This document shows, piece after piece, positions 17,539-25,488 of a DNA stretch of 64,000 nucleotides. Position 1 is the first letter of the stretch, and every line of letters starts with the position of its first letter. Below the pieces are notes generated by a model. It had not been told where the DNA came from and did not search any database. It was given only the letters and a program-made list of their open reading frames with translations. The stretch comes from Actinomycetales bacterium (lineage in GTDB: Bacteria; Actinomycetota; Actinomycetes; Mycobacteriales; Micromonosporaceae), in NCBI GenBank assembly GCA_002919305.1, contig PKFB01000009.1, positions 44,236 to 108,235 of the forward strand. The letters are read 5' to 3'. The translations under genes were made by a program, and so were the position numbers.

Positions 17539-17899
17539 GTTCCTGACCTTTCTACGTTGCCTTGGTAGTCGGGTAGATCAGAGAGTCACTGTCTCCAGAT
17601 CGCACCACGGATACTCGGGGGACTGTATGAGGGATCGTGTGCGGTGGGCGGGTGGCCCCTCCGGTCACCTTCTAGGCCCCACAGGGTGATACCTGTGCGT
17701 CAGGTCACTTAACCGGATAAGCATTTGCCACGGTAAGTGGGCTGTCCTGCCGTGTCAATGGCTCGTTAACCTCGTAATCATCGTGTAATCACCACTGCTG
17801 ATACGGTTCAGCAGCTTCCATTCCGATGATGGATCTCCCCTATGCTCCATGACGCCGCGCTCCAGCCCGCAAAGACCAGGCGCGGAAGGTGAGGCCCGC
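17539..17899. other. Divergent promoter region of importer operon and LacI gene
   Basis: No gene is seen here. The region should hold the promoters of both the binding-protein operon and the LacI regulator. It contains a good LacI-type inverted repeat at 17795-17814. Confidence 0.6.
17795..17814. promoter_or_regulatory. LacI-family operator candidate
   Basis: CTGCTGATACGGTTCAGCAG pairs at 8 of 10 symmetric positions and has a central CG, as LacI-family sites do. It lies about 85 bases upstream of the LacI GTG and within reach of the importer promoter, so both autoregulation and operon control are possible. Confidence 0.55.
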
Positions 17900-18919
17900 G
17901 TGAAACGACCGACGATCGCCGACATCGCCCGCCGAGCGGGGGTGTCTAAGGGAGCTGTCTCTTATGCCCTCAATGGGCAGCCCGGGGTGTCAGAGGAGAC
18001 TCGGCGACGCATCCGCGCGATCGCGGAGGAGATCGGTTGGCGTCCCAACTCCGCAGCTCGCGCTTTGACCGGGGCACGAGCCAACGCGATCGGGCTCGTC
18101 GTCTCACGTCCAGCGCGCATCCTGGGTATCGAGCCATTCTTCATGGAGCTCATCAGCGGTGTCGAAGCCGAGCTTTCCGCGCGATCGTACGCCCTGATGC
18201 TCCAAGTGGCGGCCGACCACGAAGCCGAGATCGCGGTCTACCGACGGTGGTGGGCTGAGCGACGTGTCGATGGCGTGATCATCGTTGACCTCCACGTCGA
18301 GGACGCACGGATCCCGATATTGCAGGAGCTCGGGCTGCCGGCCGTGGTCGTCGGAGGCCCTGAAGGCGTGGGCGATCTGCCCCATGTCTGGTCGGATGAG
18401 ACGGCGGCGGTCCGGGAGCTGGTCGAGTACCTCGCCGCGTTAGGACACCGCCGAATCGCCCGGGTCACCGGTCTGCCTCAGCTCCGACACACCGCGGTTC
18501 GGGACGCCGCCTTCACCGATGTCTGCGCCCAGTTAGGACTGGAACGCGCGATCCTGATGCCCACCGACTACACCGGTGAGCAGGGCGCTCAGGCCACACG
18601 ACGCCTGTTGAGCTCTCCTGACCGCCCCACCGCGCTGATCTACGACAACGACGTGATGGCGGTCGCGGGGTTAGCGGTCGCGCAGGAGATGGGTCTGACG
18701 GTGCCCGATGATCTGTCGATCGTGGCTTGGGACGACTCGCCGTTGGTCCAGCTCGTCCACCCCGCCCTGACGGCACTCACCCGGGACATTCCCGCATACG
18801 GCGCACACGCCACCCAGCTACTTTTGTCCTCATTGGACAATATGCGCCCTGTCAGCTATCAGGATGCGACCCCCATGCTGCGCCCCCGTGGCTCCACCGC
18901 CCCGCCTCGCCGCTCATGA
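17900..18919 (+). CDS. LacI-family transcriptional regulator of the mannoside importer
   Basis: This protein of about 339 residues has an N-terminal LacI helix-turn-helix (TIADIARRAGVSKGAVSYAL) and hinge helix (NSAARALTGARANAIG). A periplasmic-binding-protein-like sensor domain runs to the end, with FFMELISGVEAEL, GHRRIARVTG and SIVAWDDSPL. GTG 17900 is preferred because GGAAGG lies upstream and homologues start near the helix-turn-helix; ATG 17849 would add 17 residues. It is divergent from the importer operon, so it probably represses that operon until a manno- or cello-oligosaccharide binds. The ligand is inferred from context. Confidence 0.88.
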   Translation: MKRPTIADIARRAGVSKGAVSYALNGQPGVSEETRRRIRAIAEEIGWRPNSAARALTGARANAIGLVVSRPARILGIEPFFMELISGVEAELSARSYALMLQVAADHEAEIAVYRRWWAERRVDGVIIVDLHVEDARIPILQELGLPAVVVGGPEGVGDLPHVWSDETAAVRELVEYLAALGHRRIARVTGLPQLRHTAVRDAAFTDVCAQLGLERAILMPTDYTGEQGAQATRRLLSSPDRPTALIYDNDVMAVAGLAVAQEMGLTVPDDLSIVAWDDSPLVQLVHPALTALTRDIPAYGAHATQLLLSSLDNMRPVSYQDATPMLRPRGSTAPPRRS

Positions 18920-19155
18920 CGTCACCCATGACGCGGGAGGGCAAGTCGCCCCATCCACCCGTTTTCCACCACCTCGGAGACAAGCCGCGTCTTGCACTAC
19001 ACAGGACACATCGAGATCCATAACTTTTATGGAAATGTAATGATCAGCATCGATTTGAGAGAGGTCGATCACCCACAACGGCCGAGCGTCGTGGGCTCTG
19101 AGCCAGATCCGGCCCCGTCTGTTCCTGCCGCAGAGATGTCCCTGGCAGAGGGGAA

Positions 19156-20085
19156 TTACGCGGACCGCGTCATCGTCACGGGAGAGGCGGTGATGAACCG
19201 CACCACCGCTGTGATCACATCGGGGTCCCGCAAAATGCGGCGGTGTCCCAGTCCGTCGGTGGTCATCAGCTCCGCGCCCGGCCACGAGGCGGCGATAGCC
19301 ACGCCATCGGCGTACCAGGTCTCCTTGTCGCGACGATCGTGAATGACCAGGGTGGGCGGTGGCGCGGGACGTCCGCTTTCTGGATCGGCCATCCCGGGGA
19401 TGTGAAAGGCCCGCATCGGCATGCCGACGCGCTGCTCCAACCGCCGCAGGAATCCGCCCCTGATGCGTTCTCCGAGTCCTAAAGCCTGGGCGAACTGATC
19501 GAGGTAGGGCGCCGGGTCAGACATCGGCGCGACGAACACCAGCCGCTCGGCGGTTAACCACTGACTGACCGCCAGCGCCGTAGCGACACATCCGGCCGAG
19601 TGGGCCACGACGGCGTGTGCTGGGCCAACGACCGTCACGACCGCTCCCAGCGCGTCGGCGAACTCCAGCAGCGTGCTCCGTCTGGCCCCCATGGAGCCGG
19701 CGCCGGAGTCGCCGTGGCTCAATGCGTCAAAGGCGACGACTCGGTATCCGGCCTCAACCAGCGGCGTGACGAAGCCGCCCAACTGTCCGCGCCAGCCACC
19801 CCAGCCGTGCATGAGGTAGACGTTCGGCCCGCTCCCCCATGTTTCAACAGCGATGGGGCGGCCATCGAACATCACCGTAAAGCGCTCCCCGGGACCGGGT
19901 CGGTTGTCACGCCGGGTACGCGGACGGGGCGGTGTGCACCATAGCTGCTCCGCCCAACGGGCCCCCACCGCGGGCGCCACCCGTTCAAGGACCCCGAAGG
20001 CGGTACGCAGAGCAATCAGAGCGCCAGCATTTCTAGCACGAACGATCGTGCTTTTCTGAGGGTAGAGTGCACCCGAGGCGGTCAT
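19156..20085 (-). CDS. Alpha/beta hydrolase
   Basis: This 309-residue putative esterase or lipase-like hydrolase has the oxyanion region VYLMHGWGGWRGQL, a nucleophile elbow AHSAGC where most relatives have GHSxG, and the acid in VIHDRRDKETW. The catalytic His is in GLGHRRIL near the end. There is no signal peptide. AAGGAG six bases before the ATG fixes the start. It is 120 bases downstream of a TetR gene on the same strand and probably belongs to its regulon. An operator-like sequence lies inside its codons 12-17. The substrate is unknown. Confidence 0.82.
   Translation of the reverse strand: MTASGALYPQKSTIVRARNAGALIALRTAFGVLERVAPAVGARWAEQLWCTPPRPRTRRDNRPGPGERFTVMFDGRPIAVETWGSGPNVYLMHGWGGWRGQLGGFVTPLVEAGYRVVAFDALSHGDSGAGSMGARRSTLLEFADALGAVVTVVGPAHAVVAHSAGCVATALAVSQWLTAERLVFVAPMSDPAPYLDQFAQALGLGERIRGGFLRRLEQRVGMPMRAFHIPGMADPESGRPAPPPTLVIHDRRDKETWYADGVAIAASWPGAELMTTDGLGHRRILRDPDVITAVVRFITASPVTMTRSA
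20035..20052. promoter_or_regulatory. TetR operator-like inverted repeat inside hydrolase coding sequence
   Basis: AGCACGA-ACGA-TCGTGCT has perfect 7-bp arms. Fourteen of its bases recur just upstream of the tetR start at 20883. It overlaps early codons of the hydrolase, so a bound repressor might act as a roadblock there. Confidence 0.5.
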
Positions 20086-20205
20086 CGTCTCTCCTTGTCG
20101 GACGCGGTCGTAGCGACGTCAGAAACCGGTGAGGCAAGGCCTGCGCCGCACCTCACCGCGAGGTCTGGCGGGGTGCCCCGACGAGCTTCTCTCCTCCCGT
20201 CGTAC

Positions 20206-20871
20206 TCACTGCGGTTTTAGGAGGGCCGCACCCGACGCGGTCACAGAATCGCGCGGCTGCGCACACCGCGCCGATGACACGTCGAGATGGGGCACGCGCG
20301 CCCTGTCCAGCAAGGCCTCGAACGCACGCTCGGTACGCTTCCGCGCCTGCGGATCTCGCAGCAAACGGTGGAAGTGGTAGTAGCCGAGCATCAGTCCGTA
20401 GAAATCCTGGGCGAACTGCTCGGGGTCGACATCGTCCCGAAAGTGTCCTTCGGCGATCCCGGTTCGGCACATCTGTGCCAGCGACTCGATCCAGTCCCGG
20501 TGATGAGCCACCAGCCGATCGTGAACCGGCCCTTCCTGATCGTCGAACTCCACAGCGGCGGCCACGAACAGGCACCCGTTCGCGTCACCGCTGCTGCCCA
20601 CCCAGCATTCGAACAGTTTGCGCAGCCGCGGCACCCCTCGAGGGGCGGCCAAGGCCGGTCGCAGCACCCGTTCCACGAAACGCTCCCGGGCGTGATCAAG
20701 CACGTGGATCTGGAGCGCCTCTTTGGAGCGAAAGTGTGCGAACAGCCCGCTCTTGGACATCCCCGCCTCGGCAGCCAAGGAGCCGATGGTCAACCCCCCA
20801 AGACCTACCCGGCTGGCGATCTGAACCGCCCGGTCCAGGATCGCTTGACGGGTCAGCTCCCCCTTACCCAT
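20206..20871 (-). CDS. TetR-family transcriptional regulator
   Basis: This 221-residue repressor has an N-terminal TetR helix-turn-helix (RQAILDRAVQIAS, IGSLAAEAGMSKSGLFAHFR, about residues 8-55). The C-terminal ligand-binding domain fits the YcdC/TetR_C_6-like group, with GCLFVAAAVEFDDQEGPVHD. Cys and aromatic residues in that domain could sense a small lipophilic effector. An operator-like repeat directly overlaps its own promoter, so autoregulation is likely, and the same sequence recurs in the hydrolase gene downstream. Confidence 0.88.
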   Translation of the reverse strand: MGKGELTRQAILDRAVQIASRVGLGGLTIGSLAAEAGMSKSGLFAHFRSKEALQIHVLDHARERFVERVLRPALAAPRGVPRLRKLFECWVGSSGDANGCLFVAAAVEFDDQEGPVHDRLVAHHRDWIESLAQMCRTGIAEGHFRDDVDPEQFAQDFYGLMLGYYHFHRLLRDPQARKRTERAFEALLDRARVPHLDVSSARCAQPRDSVTASGAALLKPQ

Positions 20872-20882
20872 GGCAGCTTTCT

Positions 20883-20898
20883 AGCACGATCGTTCGAT
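20883..20898. promoter_or_regulatory. TetR operator candidate upstream of tetR
   Basis: AGCACGATCGTTCGAT lies 12 bases upstream of the tetR ATG and next to a possible -10 (TAGAAA on the minus strand). Its first 14 bases are the reverse complement of bases inside the 20035-20052 repeat. Confidence 0.55.
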
Positions 20899-21340
20899 TA
20901 CCGACAATCACACGTGCTCCACGTCTCACTACCCACCACCCGAACCCTCTTGATCAAGACCCCTATTGATCGCGGCGTCATCGACCCGCTCACCAGATGA
21001 CTTCCGAGGTGAGCGCGGCTGATCATGACGGCTGACGCCGAGAGTGTCCAGTGTCCCCGTTTTGACATGTGGCCGAAGGCTCCGGAATCTCTCCATCACG
21101 GCCGCGAGGAAGCGCCCAGAAACTGAATGCGGACACGACCGAAATTACCATCCTGATCGTGATCATCTATACGTATTCAGATACTCCTCTCAAAGGAGGA
21201 CAGGAATTCCAGTGATGTCGTGAGCCGTCACCCCCACGCTCCCGAGGTCTTTCCCGGTGTCTGTGGATCCGGGCACTACTCACTCCGTTGGATTCACGGA
21301 ATCACACGCTCCATTGATAGGAGTCACAGAATCCGGCTGT
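20899..21340. other. Intergenic region with orphan Shine-Dalgarno sequence
   Basis: No gene is supported here. AAAGGAGGA at 21192-21200 is a strong ribosome site, but the starts that follow give only a three-codon frame (GTG ATG TCG TGA) or a frame running antiphase into the MOSC gene. An AT-rich patch at about 21140-21185 could hold a promoter. Confidence 0.35.
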
Positions 21341-21346
21341 TAGCGT
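21341..21346 (+). promoter_or_regulatory. Probable leaderless -10 (TAGCGT) of MOSC gene
   Basis: TAGCGT ends six bases before the ATG at 21353, which places the expected transcript start on the initiation codon. No Shine-Dalgarno sequence is present. Confidence 0.4.
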
Positions 21347-21352
21347 CAGGCC

Positions 21353-22186
21353 ATGAAAGTCACAGGGTTAACGATCTATCCGGTTAAGTCGACCGCCGCC
21401 CGGGATGTCACCCGGGCGGTCGTCATGCCATGGGGTCTCCAAGGGGACCGGCGTTGGGCGGTGGTGGACGACAAAGGTGAGGTGATCACGGCCCGCACGG
21501 AGCGTCGCCTGTTGTCGATCACTGTCGAGCTGGAGCCAGATGGTTCGTTGGTATGCACCGGCCCACACGCCGCTCCGCTGCGGGTCCCCGAACCCCGGGA
21601 CGGCCAGCATGTCGTCCTCGACATCTGGAAACAGTTGGTGACCGTCACCGACGCTGGCCCTGAGGCGGCGTCCTGGCTGGGAGATCTCCTGGGACGTTCC
21701 GTCCGTCTGGTCTGGCTCGACGACCCCACCCGCAGAAGCGTGGACCCCCAGTACGGTCGTCCGACCGACAGAGTCAGCCTGGCCGACGCGTACCCCCTGC
21801 TGCTGACCACTGAGGAGTCCCTGCGACAGCTGAACACCTGGATCGCCGAGACGGCTCAAGCAGAGGGAGATTCAGAACCGGTCCAGCCGCTACCGATGCG
21901 CCGCTTCCGGCCGAATGTGGTGGTGGGAGGCGCTACCCCGTTCATCGAGGACCACTGGAAACTGATCCGGATCGGTGAGGTCACCTTCCGAGTCACCAAG
22001 GGGTGTGACCGCTGTGTCATGACGACGATCGACCCTCTGACTCTGGCCAAGGGCAAAGAGCCGCTCCGCACCCTGGCCAAGCACCGGCAGTGGGATGGGA
22101 AGGTGTGGTTCGGGATCAACCTGATCCCCGACGGCTCCGGCACCCTGCATCTGGATGATCCCGTCGAGGTCCTCGCCACTGTTTGA
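21353..22186 (+). CDS. MOSC domain protein (YcbX/mARC-like)
   Basis: This 277-residue protein has an N-terminal MOSC beta-barrel (VTGLTIYPVKSTAARDV, WGLQGDRRWAVVD) and a C-terminal MOSC domain. The conserved molybdenum-ligand Cys is in KGCDRCVMTTIDP (about residue 220), with RRFRPNVVV before it. Proteins of this family bind the molybdenum cofactor and reduce N-hydroxylated compounds, usually with a ferredoxin partner or domain. No 2Fe-2S domain is fused here, so electrons must come from a separate protein. Its neighbours give no pathway hint. Confidence 0.88.
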   Translation: MKVTGLTIYPVKSTAARDVTRAVVMPWGLQGDRRWAVVDDKGEVITARTERRLLSITVELEPDGSLVCTGPHAAPLRVPEPRDGQHVVLDIWKQLVTVTDAGPEAASWLGDLLGRSVRLVWLDDPTRRSVDPQYGRPTDRVSLADAYPLLLTTEESLRQLNTWIAETAQAEGDSEPVQPLPMRRFRPNVVVGGATPFIEDHWKLIRIGEVTFRVTKGCDRCVMTTIDPLTLAKGKEPLRTLAKHRQWDGKVWFGINLIPDGSGTLHLDDPVEVLATV

Positions 22187-22300
22187 GCCCCGTCTGACCG
22201 GGTGTCCGCGTAGCCAGAAGCGCCATAAGTGATACGTTTCACGTCCACTTCGCTATGTCTATACGGCGACACGCCCGCGCGGGATGGCGCCCGGAAAACC

Positions 22301-22306
22301 TAAACT
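22301..22306 (+). promoter_or_regulatory. Probable leaderless -10 (TAAACT) of Hsp70-like gene
   Basis: TAAACT is followed by seven bases and then the ATG at 22314, the spacing expected if transcription begins at the initiation codon. This supports 22314 over an in-frame ATG at 22284. Confidence 0.5.
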
Positions 22307-22313
22307 TCCCGCC

Positions 22314-25157
22314 ATGGCGGCGGACATCCGGTTGGGCATCGACTTCGGTACCTCCAACACCGTCGCCGTGCTGCGTTGGTCCGACGGGCGGACACGGACC
22401 CTGCTGTTTGACGGCTCCCCCCAGCTGCCTTCGGCGGTGTACGCCGATCCCAGCGGCCGTCTTCTCGTCGGCCGTGACGCCCTGCGGAGCGCCCGGATTC
22501 AGCCGGAGTGTTTTGAACGCAATCCGAAGCGCCTCATCGACGACGGCACGGTGCTGCTGGGCAACGCCGAGATCCCAGTCGTCGACCTGATCGCGGCGGT
22601 GTTACGACAGGTCCGTTCCGAGGCGCTCAGAATCACGGGTGGCGCTCCGATCCGGGAGGTTGTCATCACCCACCCGGTGGCCTGGGGTACGCCCCGTCGC
22701 TCCCGGCTCATCGAGGCGGCGGCACGGGCAGGCTTAGGACGCCCGTACCTGGTCAACGAGCCGGTGGCCGCAGCGGCGTATTTCACAATGATCCTGCGTA
22801 ACTCGCTGCCGGACGGCCGCTGCCTGGTGGTGTACGACTTCGGGGCCGGCACCTTTGACGCCACCGTGGTCCGCCGCACCGGTGATCAACTGGTGGCCCT
22901 GGCCAGCGAAGGTCTGGCCGATGTAGGGGGCCTGGACATCGACGCGGCGATCGTAGGCGCTGTCAAGGAAGCCATCAGCGCCGATTACCCCGAGGAGTGG
23001 GAGCGGCTCAGTCAACCCACCACCAGCGCCGACCGCCGGCTGCGTGATCAGTTGTGGGAGGACGTCCGGGGCGTCAAGGAGATGCTCTCCCGTACCCCCC
23101 AGGCCTTCATCCACGTCCCCCTGATCGATAAAGACATTCCGCTGGGCCGGGAAGAACTTGAACAATTAGCCCGCCCTCTGCTGGAACAGACCGTGAACGC
23201 GACGGCCGCGGTCCTGCGGACGGTACCGGCGTCGACGGTGGCGGGGGTGTTCCTGGTAGGCGGTTCCAGCCGGATCCCCCTGGTGGCGACGCTGCTGCAC
23301 CGGGCGTTACGGATCGCGCCGCTCGCCATCGAGCAACCGGAGCTGGTGGTGGCTGAGGGCGCGGCGGTGCTCCCGCTGTCCGCGCTGCGGACCGTACCCC
23401 CTAACCCGACGCAGGGACCACGGCCAGGTGGCGGCGGTCCCCCACGGCCGGGCGGTGGTGGTCCCAGGTACGCGGCAGGGCCGCCTCCGGTTGGGCCCCG
23501 GCATCCCGCCCGTCCTCCCGCGGTGCCGCATCCACACCCCCATCCCGCTGGACCGCGCCCCGCCGCACCGCCCCCCGTCGGGGGTGGGCGCCCACCGGTT
23601 CCTGGCCCTCCGGGTCCGTCCGTCCCGAATCCCTCATGGCGGCCTCCGGCGACCCAGCCCCGTCCAGGCTGGGCTGCTCCTCCACGCCCCGGTCCTGCAC
23701 CGGTCGGTCCAAGGCCTGCCACCCCACCGGGTCCAGTGCCGGCGGTAACCTCGGCGCCTCCAGCCCCGACTTCGCCCGCGCCACCGTCACCACCACCGCC
23801 CGGCCCGGTGTTCCCTCCCTCCAGTCCGGTGTCGCCACCCGCGCCACCCAGAAGCCCGGCCCCACCGCCTCCGAGCTGGCGTCCTCCCGGGCCCCAGCCA
23901 CCCTCGGTTCACGCTCCGGGCCCCCGACCCGGCCCAGCGGCGTTTAGGCCGGCCCCCCGTCCGATGCCTGGGGGGTCAGGCGGCCCCCCTCGCCCAGGTG
24001 CGCCTCACCCGAGGGCTTCCACACCACCGGCCTCTTCACCGGCTCCCTCACCGAACTGGGCGGCACCGGCACCCCACGCATCGCCTCCGCCCCGGATACG
24101 CCCGGCCGTACCGCCGCACCCGGGCTCCGGGTCTGGGCAGGGCCCAACCCCACGGGCTCCCCAGCCCGGTCCGCCCACGTCGGGGGAGCGGTCCGGAAGC
24201 TTCCCGTCCCCCTCCTCGCCCCCACCCGATTCGGCCACATCAACGACGGCGGTGCCGCGGATATCGGTGCGGATCCCGTTGGAGCGGCTCGACACCGAGC
24301 ACTCCAGCGCTTCCTCTGCCCCCTCTGCCCCGGAGGCTCGCTCCGCTTCGGACCGGACCGACGCGTCCGAAGCGTCGGATGCCCACCCCTTCCCCGAGCC
24401 GACAACGCCAGCGGCCGCATCCACCACCGATTCCGCCACCGGCTCGGCCACGCTGCAGGCCCTGACTCGGGTTCGCACTGTTCGGTTCGTGCTCCCTAGC
24501 GGAGCCGCTTACACCCTGGCTGGGTACATCGGTACCACCCAACTCGGGGACAACGTGTCGCCCTGGGTAGTTCCGGTAACCGATCACCAGGAGCACAACG
24601 AGCAGCGCGACGCTGAACAACCGGCCGAAGAGCGGCGGGTTATGGTTTTCCGCTCTCTGGATGACCTCGCCGCCTTCATCAGGGCCGGTGATTGGAGCCA
24701 GGTCAGTCAAGGAGAGTTCCCGTGGACGGATCTCCCGCCTGAGCTGGCCGCTACCGATTTGACCCTCACGTCCCAGGACGACCATGACTTCGTCCTCATT
24801 GGTCGCCTCCTGGCCAGCGGATGCGAGCCAGGCTCCCTGCAGTATCAGGATCCGGACGGCGGTTGGCGCCCCGTGGATCCCGGTCCGGGCGCTACCGCAC
24901 GCTGTCTCGTCGGTGATCTGACTCGTCTGGTGGAGTTCGCGCGGAGCCTGCACTACTCCCGTGGCAGCCGGACTGACCTGCTGGCTCCCCAGCGTGTAGA
25001 GCGCGTTTTAACGCCGCTTCTGCGCGCCGCCCGAGAGCCCGGCGTATTCGACCGCGGGCTCCTCATGCAGAGCCTCGCTGATCACGAGCGCTACCGCGTC
25101 GCCTCGTGGTGGTGGCAGCTCATCGACACCCTCACCTGGTCGCTCCATTGGCACTAG
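22314..25157 (+). CDS. Hsp70-type ATPase fused to long proline-rich region and unknown C-terminal domain
   Basis: The 947-residue protein begins with a complete Hsp70/actin-like ATPase domain (about 1-355). It shows IDFGTSNTVAVLRW (phosphate 1), LVNEPVAAAAYF, VVYDFGAGTFDATVV (phosphate 2) and FLVGGSSRIPLV (adenosine). A normal DnaK substrate-binding domain is absent. Instead there is a proline/glycine/alanine-rich stretch of about 290 residues (about 358-650), an acidic Ser/Ala/Asp stretch to about 710, and a C-terminal region (about 713-947) I do not recognise. That region includes VRFVLPSGAAYTLAGYIG and RSLDDLAAFIRAGDWSQV. No membrane span is seen. It is not a canonical chaperone; a scaffold or regulatory ATPase is possible but unproven. 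Confidence 0.82.
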   Translation: MAADIRLGIDFGTSNTVAVLRWSDGRTRTLLFDGSPQLPSAVYADPSGRLLVGRDALRSARIQPECFERNPKRLIDDGTVLLGNAEIPVVDLIAAVLRQVRSEALRITGGAPIREVVITHPVAWGTPRRSRLIEAAARAGLGRPYLVNEPVAAAAYFTMILRNSLPDGRCLVVYDFGAGTFDATVVRRTGDQLVALASEGLADVGGLDIDAAIVGAVKEAISADYPEEWERLSQPTTSADRRLRDQLWEDVRGVKEMLSRTPQAFIHVPLIDKDIPLGREELEQLARPLLEQTVNATAAVLRTVPASTVAGVFLVGGSSRIPLVATLLHRALRIAPLAIEQPELVVAEGAAVLPLSALRTVPPNPTQGPRPGGGGPPRPGGGGPRYAAGPPPVGPRHPARPPAVPHPHPHPAGPRPAAPPPVGGGRPPVPGPPGPSVPNPSWRPPATQPRPGWAAPPRPGPAPVGPRPATPPGPVPAVTSAPPAPTSPAPPSPPPPGPVFPPSSPVSPPAPPRSPAPPPPSWRPPGPQPPSVHAPGPRPGPAAFRPAPRPMPGGSGGPPRPGAPHPRASTPPASSPAPSPNWAAPAPHASPPPRIRPAVPPHPGSGSGQGPTPRAPQPGPPTSGERSGSFPSPSSPPPDSATSTTAVPRISVRIPLERLDTEHSSASSAPSAPEARSASDRTDASEASDAHPFPEPTTPAAASTTDSATGSATLQALTRVRTVRFVLPSGAAYTLAGYIGTTQLGDNVSPWVVPVTDHQEHNEQRDAEQPAEERRVMVFRSLDDLAAFIRAGDWSQVSQGEFPWTDLPPELAATDLTLTSQDDHDFVLIGRLLASGCEPGSLQYQDPDGGWRPVDPGPGATARCLVGDLTRLVEFARSLHYSRGSRTDLLAPQRVERVLTPLLRAAREPGVFDRGLLMQSLADHERYRVASWWWQLIDTLTWSLHWH

Positions 25158-25170
25158 CCATTGGCGCTAG
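25145..25170. repeat. Tandem 13-bp duplication at a stop codon
   Basis: CCATTGGCACTAG (25145-25157) is followed at once by CCATTGGCGCTAG (25158-25170), with one mismatch. The first copy contains the stop codon of the Hsp70-like gene. Confidence 0.7.
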
Positions 25171-25488
25171 CTTCTGGCCGCACCGCTGTCCGGTGAGGTC
25201 GTGGGGCACCTGAGGTTGTAGGTCACCGACGCGACGCATTCGCCCCTCTGACCACGGAGGGAGTCTGTCGCGGCTCAGTGCCGGAGGCGGTCCGGCCTGC
25301 GCTCACCTGACGTCGGTTGAGGCATTTGGGATTTCGACACCGTGCCGTCACATCGCTGTACTGACAATGATCGTCACGAATGGTAGACAAGCCGACACTG
25401 ATTCTTATTCAGAACCCTGTGCTGCTTTGCGTCAGGACATCGCAGCAGGTAGGTCCTGGACCGGGCTCACTCACCACGTGGAGGTCTC
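25171..25488. other. Intergenic region upstream of nuclease gene
   Basis: No gene is supported. It should contain the promoter of the secreted nuclease; a CTGATTC/ATTCAG short inverted repeat lies near 25398-25412. No promoter element is clear enough to name. Confidence 0.35.

Noticed and set aside
22229..22242. GTGATACGTTTCAC, one mismatch from a palindrome resembling the rhaI operator
   Set aside because: It lies upstream of the Hsp70-like gene with no sugar-related function nearby, and one near-match in 64 kb is expected by chance.
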